In this document: in pieces, positions 63,469 through 64,000 of the stretch
Layout: the number at the start of each line of letters is the position of its first letter
Position numbering within the stretch: the first letter of the stretch is position 1
NCBI RefSeq assembly: GCF_027497175.1
Contig: NZ_CP114901.1
Coordinates: forward strand, 3,472,001 to 3,536,000
DNA from: Verrucosispora sp. WMMD573
Lineage (GTDB): Bacteria; Actinomycetota; Actinomycetes; Mycobacteriales; Micromonosporaceae
Direction of reading: 5' to 3'
DNA length: 64,000 nt
Position numbers and translations under genes: made by a program
Notes under the pieces: generated by a model
The model's input: only the letters and a program-made list of their open reading frames with translations
The model's database searches: none
Told to the model about the DNA's origin: nothing

Positions 63469-63606
63469 CGGACCGCCTCTCGCCACGTCCGCAGCACGCG
63501 GACAGATGGCGCACAACGTGCCCCGGCCGAGGTCGCGGTAATCCGGGAAGATTTGCGGCGCCGGTGCCAGCCGTACCCCGAGTGGCCTGGATCGTCGGCC
63601 GGGTGC

Positions 63607-63999
63607 TCAGGCGGGTGGGAGCAGGATCTCGAACCAGACAGTCGAGCCGCGGACGGTGGGGTCGGTCCCCCAGGCGTCGCTCAGCTCCTCGATCAGACCC
63701 AACCCGCGTCCCCGGCTGCTCAGCGTCTCCGTGCGCGCCCGGGTCACCGTGCCCCGGGAACCTGAGTCGGCCACCGACACGAGCAGGCGCTCCGGGCTGA
63801 GATCGACCTCCACCCGGGCCGCCGTGCCGGCGTGCAGCAACGCGTTGGTGGTCAGCTCGCTGGCGCACAGCACCGCCGCACCGATCACCGACTCCGCGAC
63901 CTCCCACTCGCTGAGCTGGGCGGTCATCCAGTGCCGTACCCGGCTCGGCGCGGTCGGCTCGGCGGGCACCTCCATCCGGGCCGACCGGCTCGGCCGCAC
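63607..63999 (-). CDS. HATPase-fold anti-sigma-type protein, start possibly outside window
   Basis: About 130 residues. ELTTNALLHAG (N box), VSVADSGSRG (G1) and SSRGRGLGLIEELSDAWGTD (G2) are the GHKL ATPase motifs of the RsbW/SpoIIAB-like family. Actinomycetes have many orphan copies. The visible frame reaches the last base, so the true start may lie beyond 64000; an internal ATG (MEVPAEP) is possible. It might partner the sigma factor at 52784, but nothing in position shows it. Confidence 0.85.
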   Translation of the reverse strand: MRPSRSARMEVPAEPTAPSRVRHWMTAQLSEWEVAESVIGAAVLCASELTTNALLHAGTAARVEVDLSPERLLVSVADSGSRGTVTRARTETLSSRGRGLGLIEELSDAWGTDPTVRGSTVWFEILLPPA

Positions 64000-64000
64000 C

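Overview
The window is very GC-rich, uses many GTG starts and tight GTGA/ATGA gene overlaps, and carries protein families typical of Actinobacteria: class F sortase, DUF397/XRE pairs, GOLPH3-like protein, SigB-type sigma factor, SKI2-like helicase with a DUF3516-type C-terminus, MhuD and CebR-type operators. Gene content and the recurring intergenic palindromes suggest Micromonosporaceae, perhaps Micromonospora or a relative. This is inference from sequence alone; no rRNA or tRNA gene is present to anchor it.

Layout. 1-7570 is a glycan biosynthesis block: a cut-off glycosyltransferase, a CapE-like UDP-GlcNAc dehydratase/epimerase, a UDP-GlcNAc 2-epimerase, and then four genes that match the complete UDP-diNAc-bacillosamine route (membrane 4,6-dehydratase, aminotransferase, acetyltransferase, lipid-linked phosphoglycosyltransferase). 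7750-16100 holds a small unknown gene, tex, dgt, a metallo-hydrolase, a Tat-exported beta-lactamase-like protein and a zinc alcohol dehydrogenase. 16250-20650 is sdhCAB with a divergent LysR regulator; back-to-back promoters, both giving leaderless messages, and a T-N11-A box can be read directly. 20700-31100 holds hrpA, a repeat-rich gap, a cytidine-deaminase-like gene, an AbiEi/DUF559 protein, an unknown gene, the SKI2-like helicase and trmB.

31200-41970 is housekeeping and accessory genes: a cell-surface protein with its class F sortase, mhuD, exonuclease III, PAC2, EcsC, an SGNH hydrolase, two redox genes, an aldehyde dehydrogenase and an LLM flavin oxidoreductase. 42100-44740 is a large secreted GH9 cellulase and 59600-61030 a GH6 cellulase; both carry CebR-type operators, so they probably form a cellulose-induced pair. 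Between them lie a PP2C phosphatase, hrpB, a DUF397/XRE pair, a GOLPH3-like gene, an APC permease, a SigB-family sigma factor, an acetoacetate-decarboxylase-like gene overlapping a phospholipase D gene, a 42-residue membrane protein, and a MarR-pirin operon with its operator. The window ends with an FAD enzyme, a proton antiporter and an anti-sigma-type ATPase that may be cut by the edge.

Most striking beyond the genes are three families of intergenic palindromes. Family 1 has three copies, two of which supply the stop codon of the adjacent gene in the same register. Family 2 has perfect or imperfect copies plus a degenerate tandem array. Family 3 has 28-base arms. There are also three tandem-repeat tracts with periods 26, 15 and 5. 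I found no CRISPR array, insertion sequence, prophage, rRNA or tRNA.
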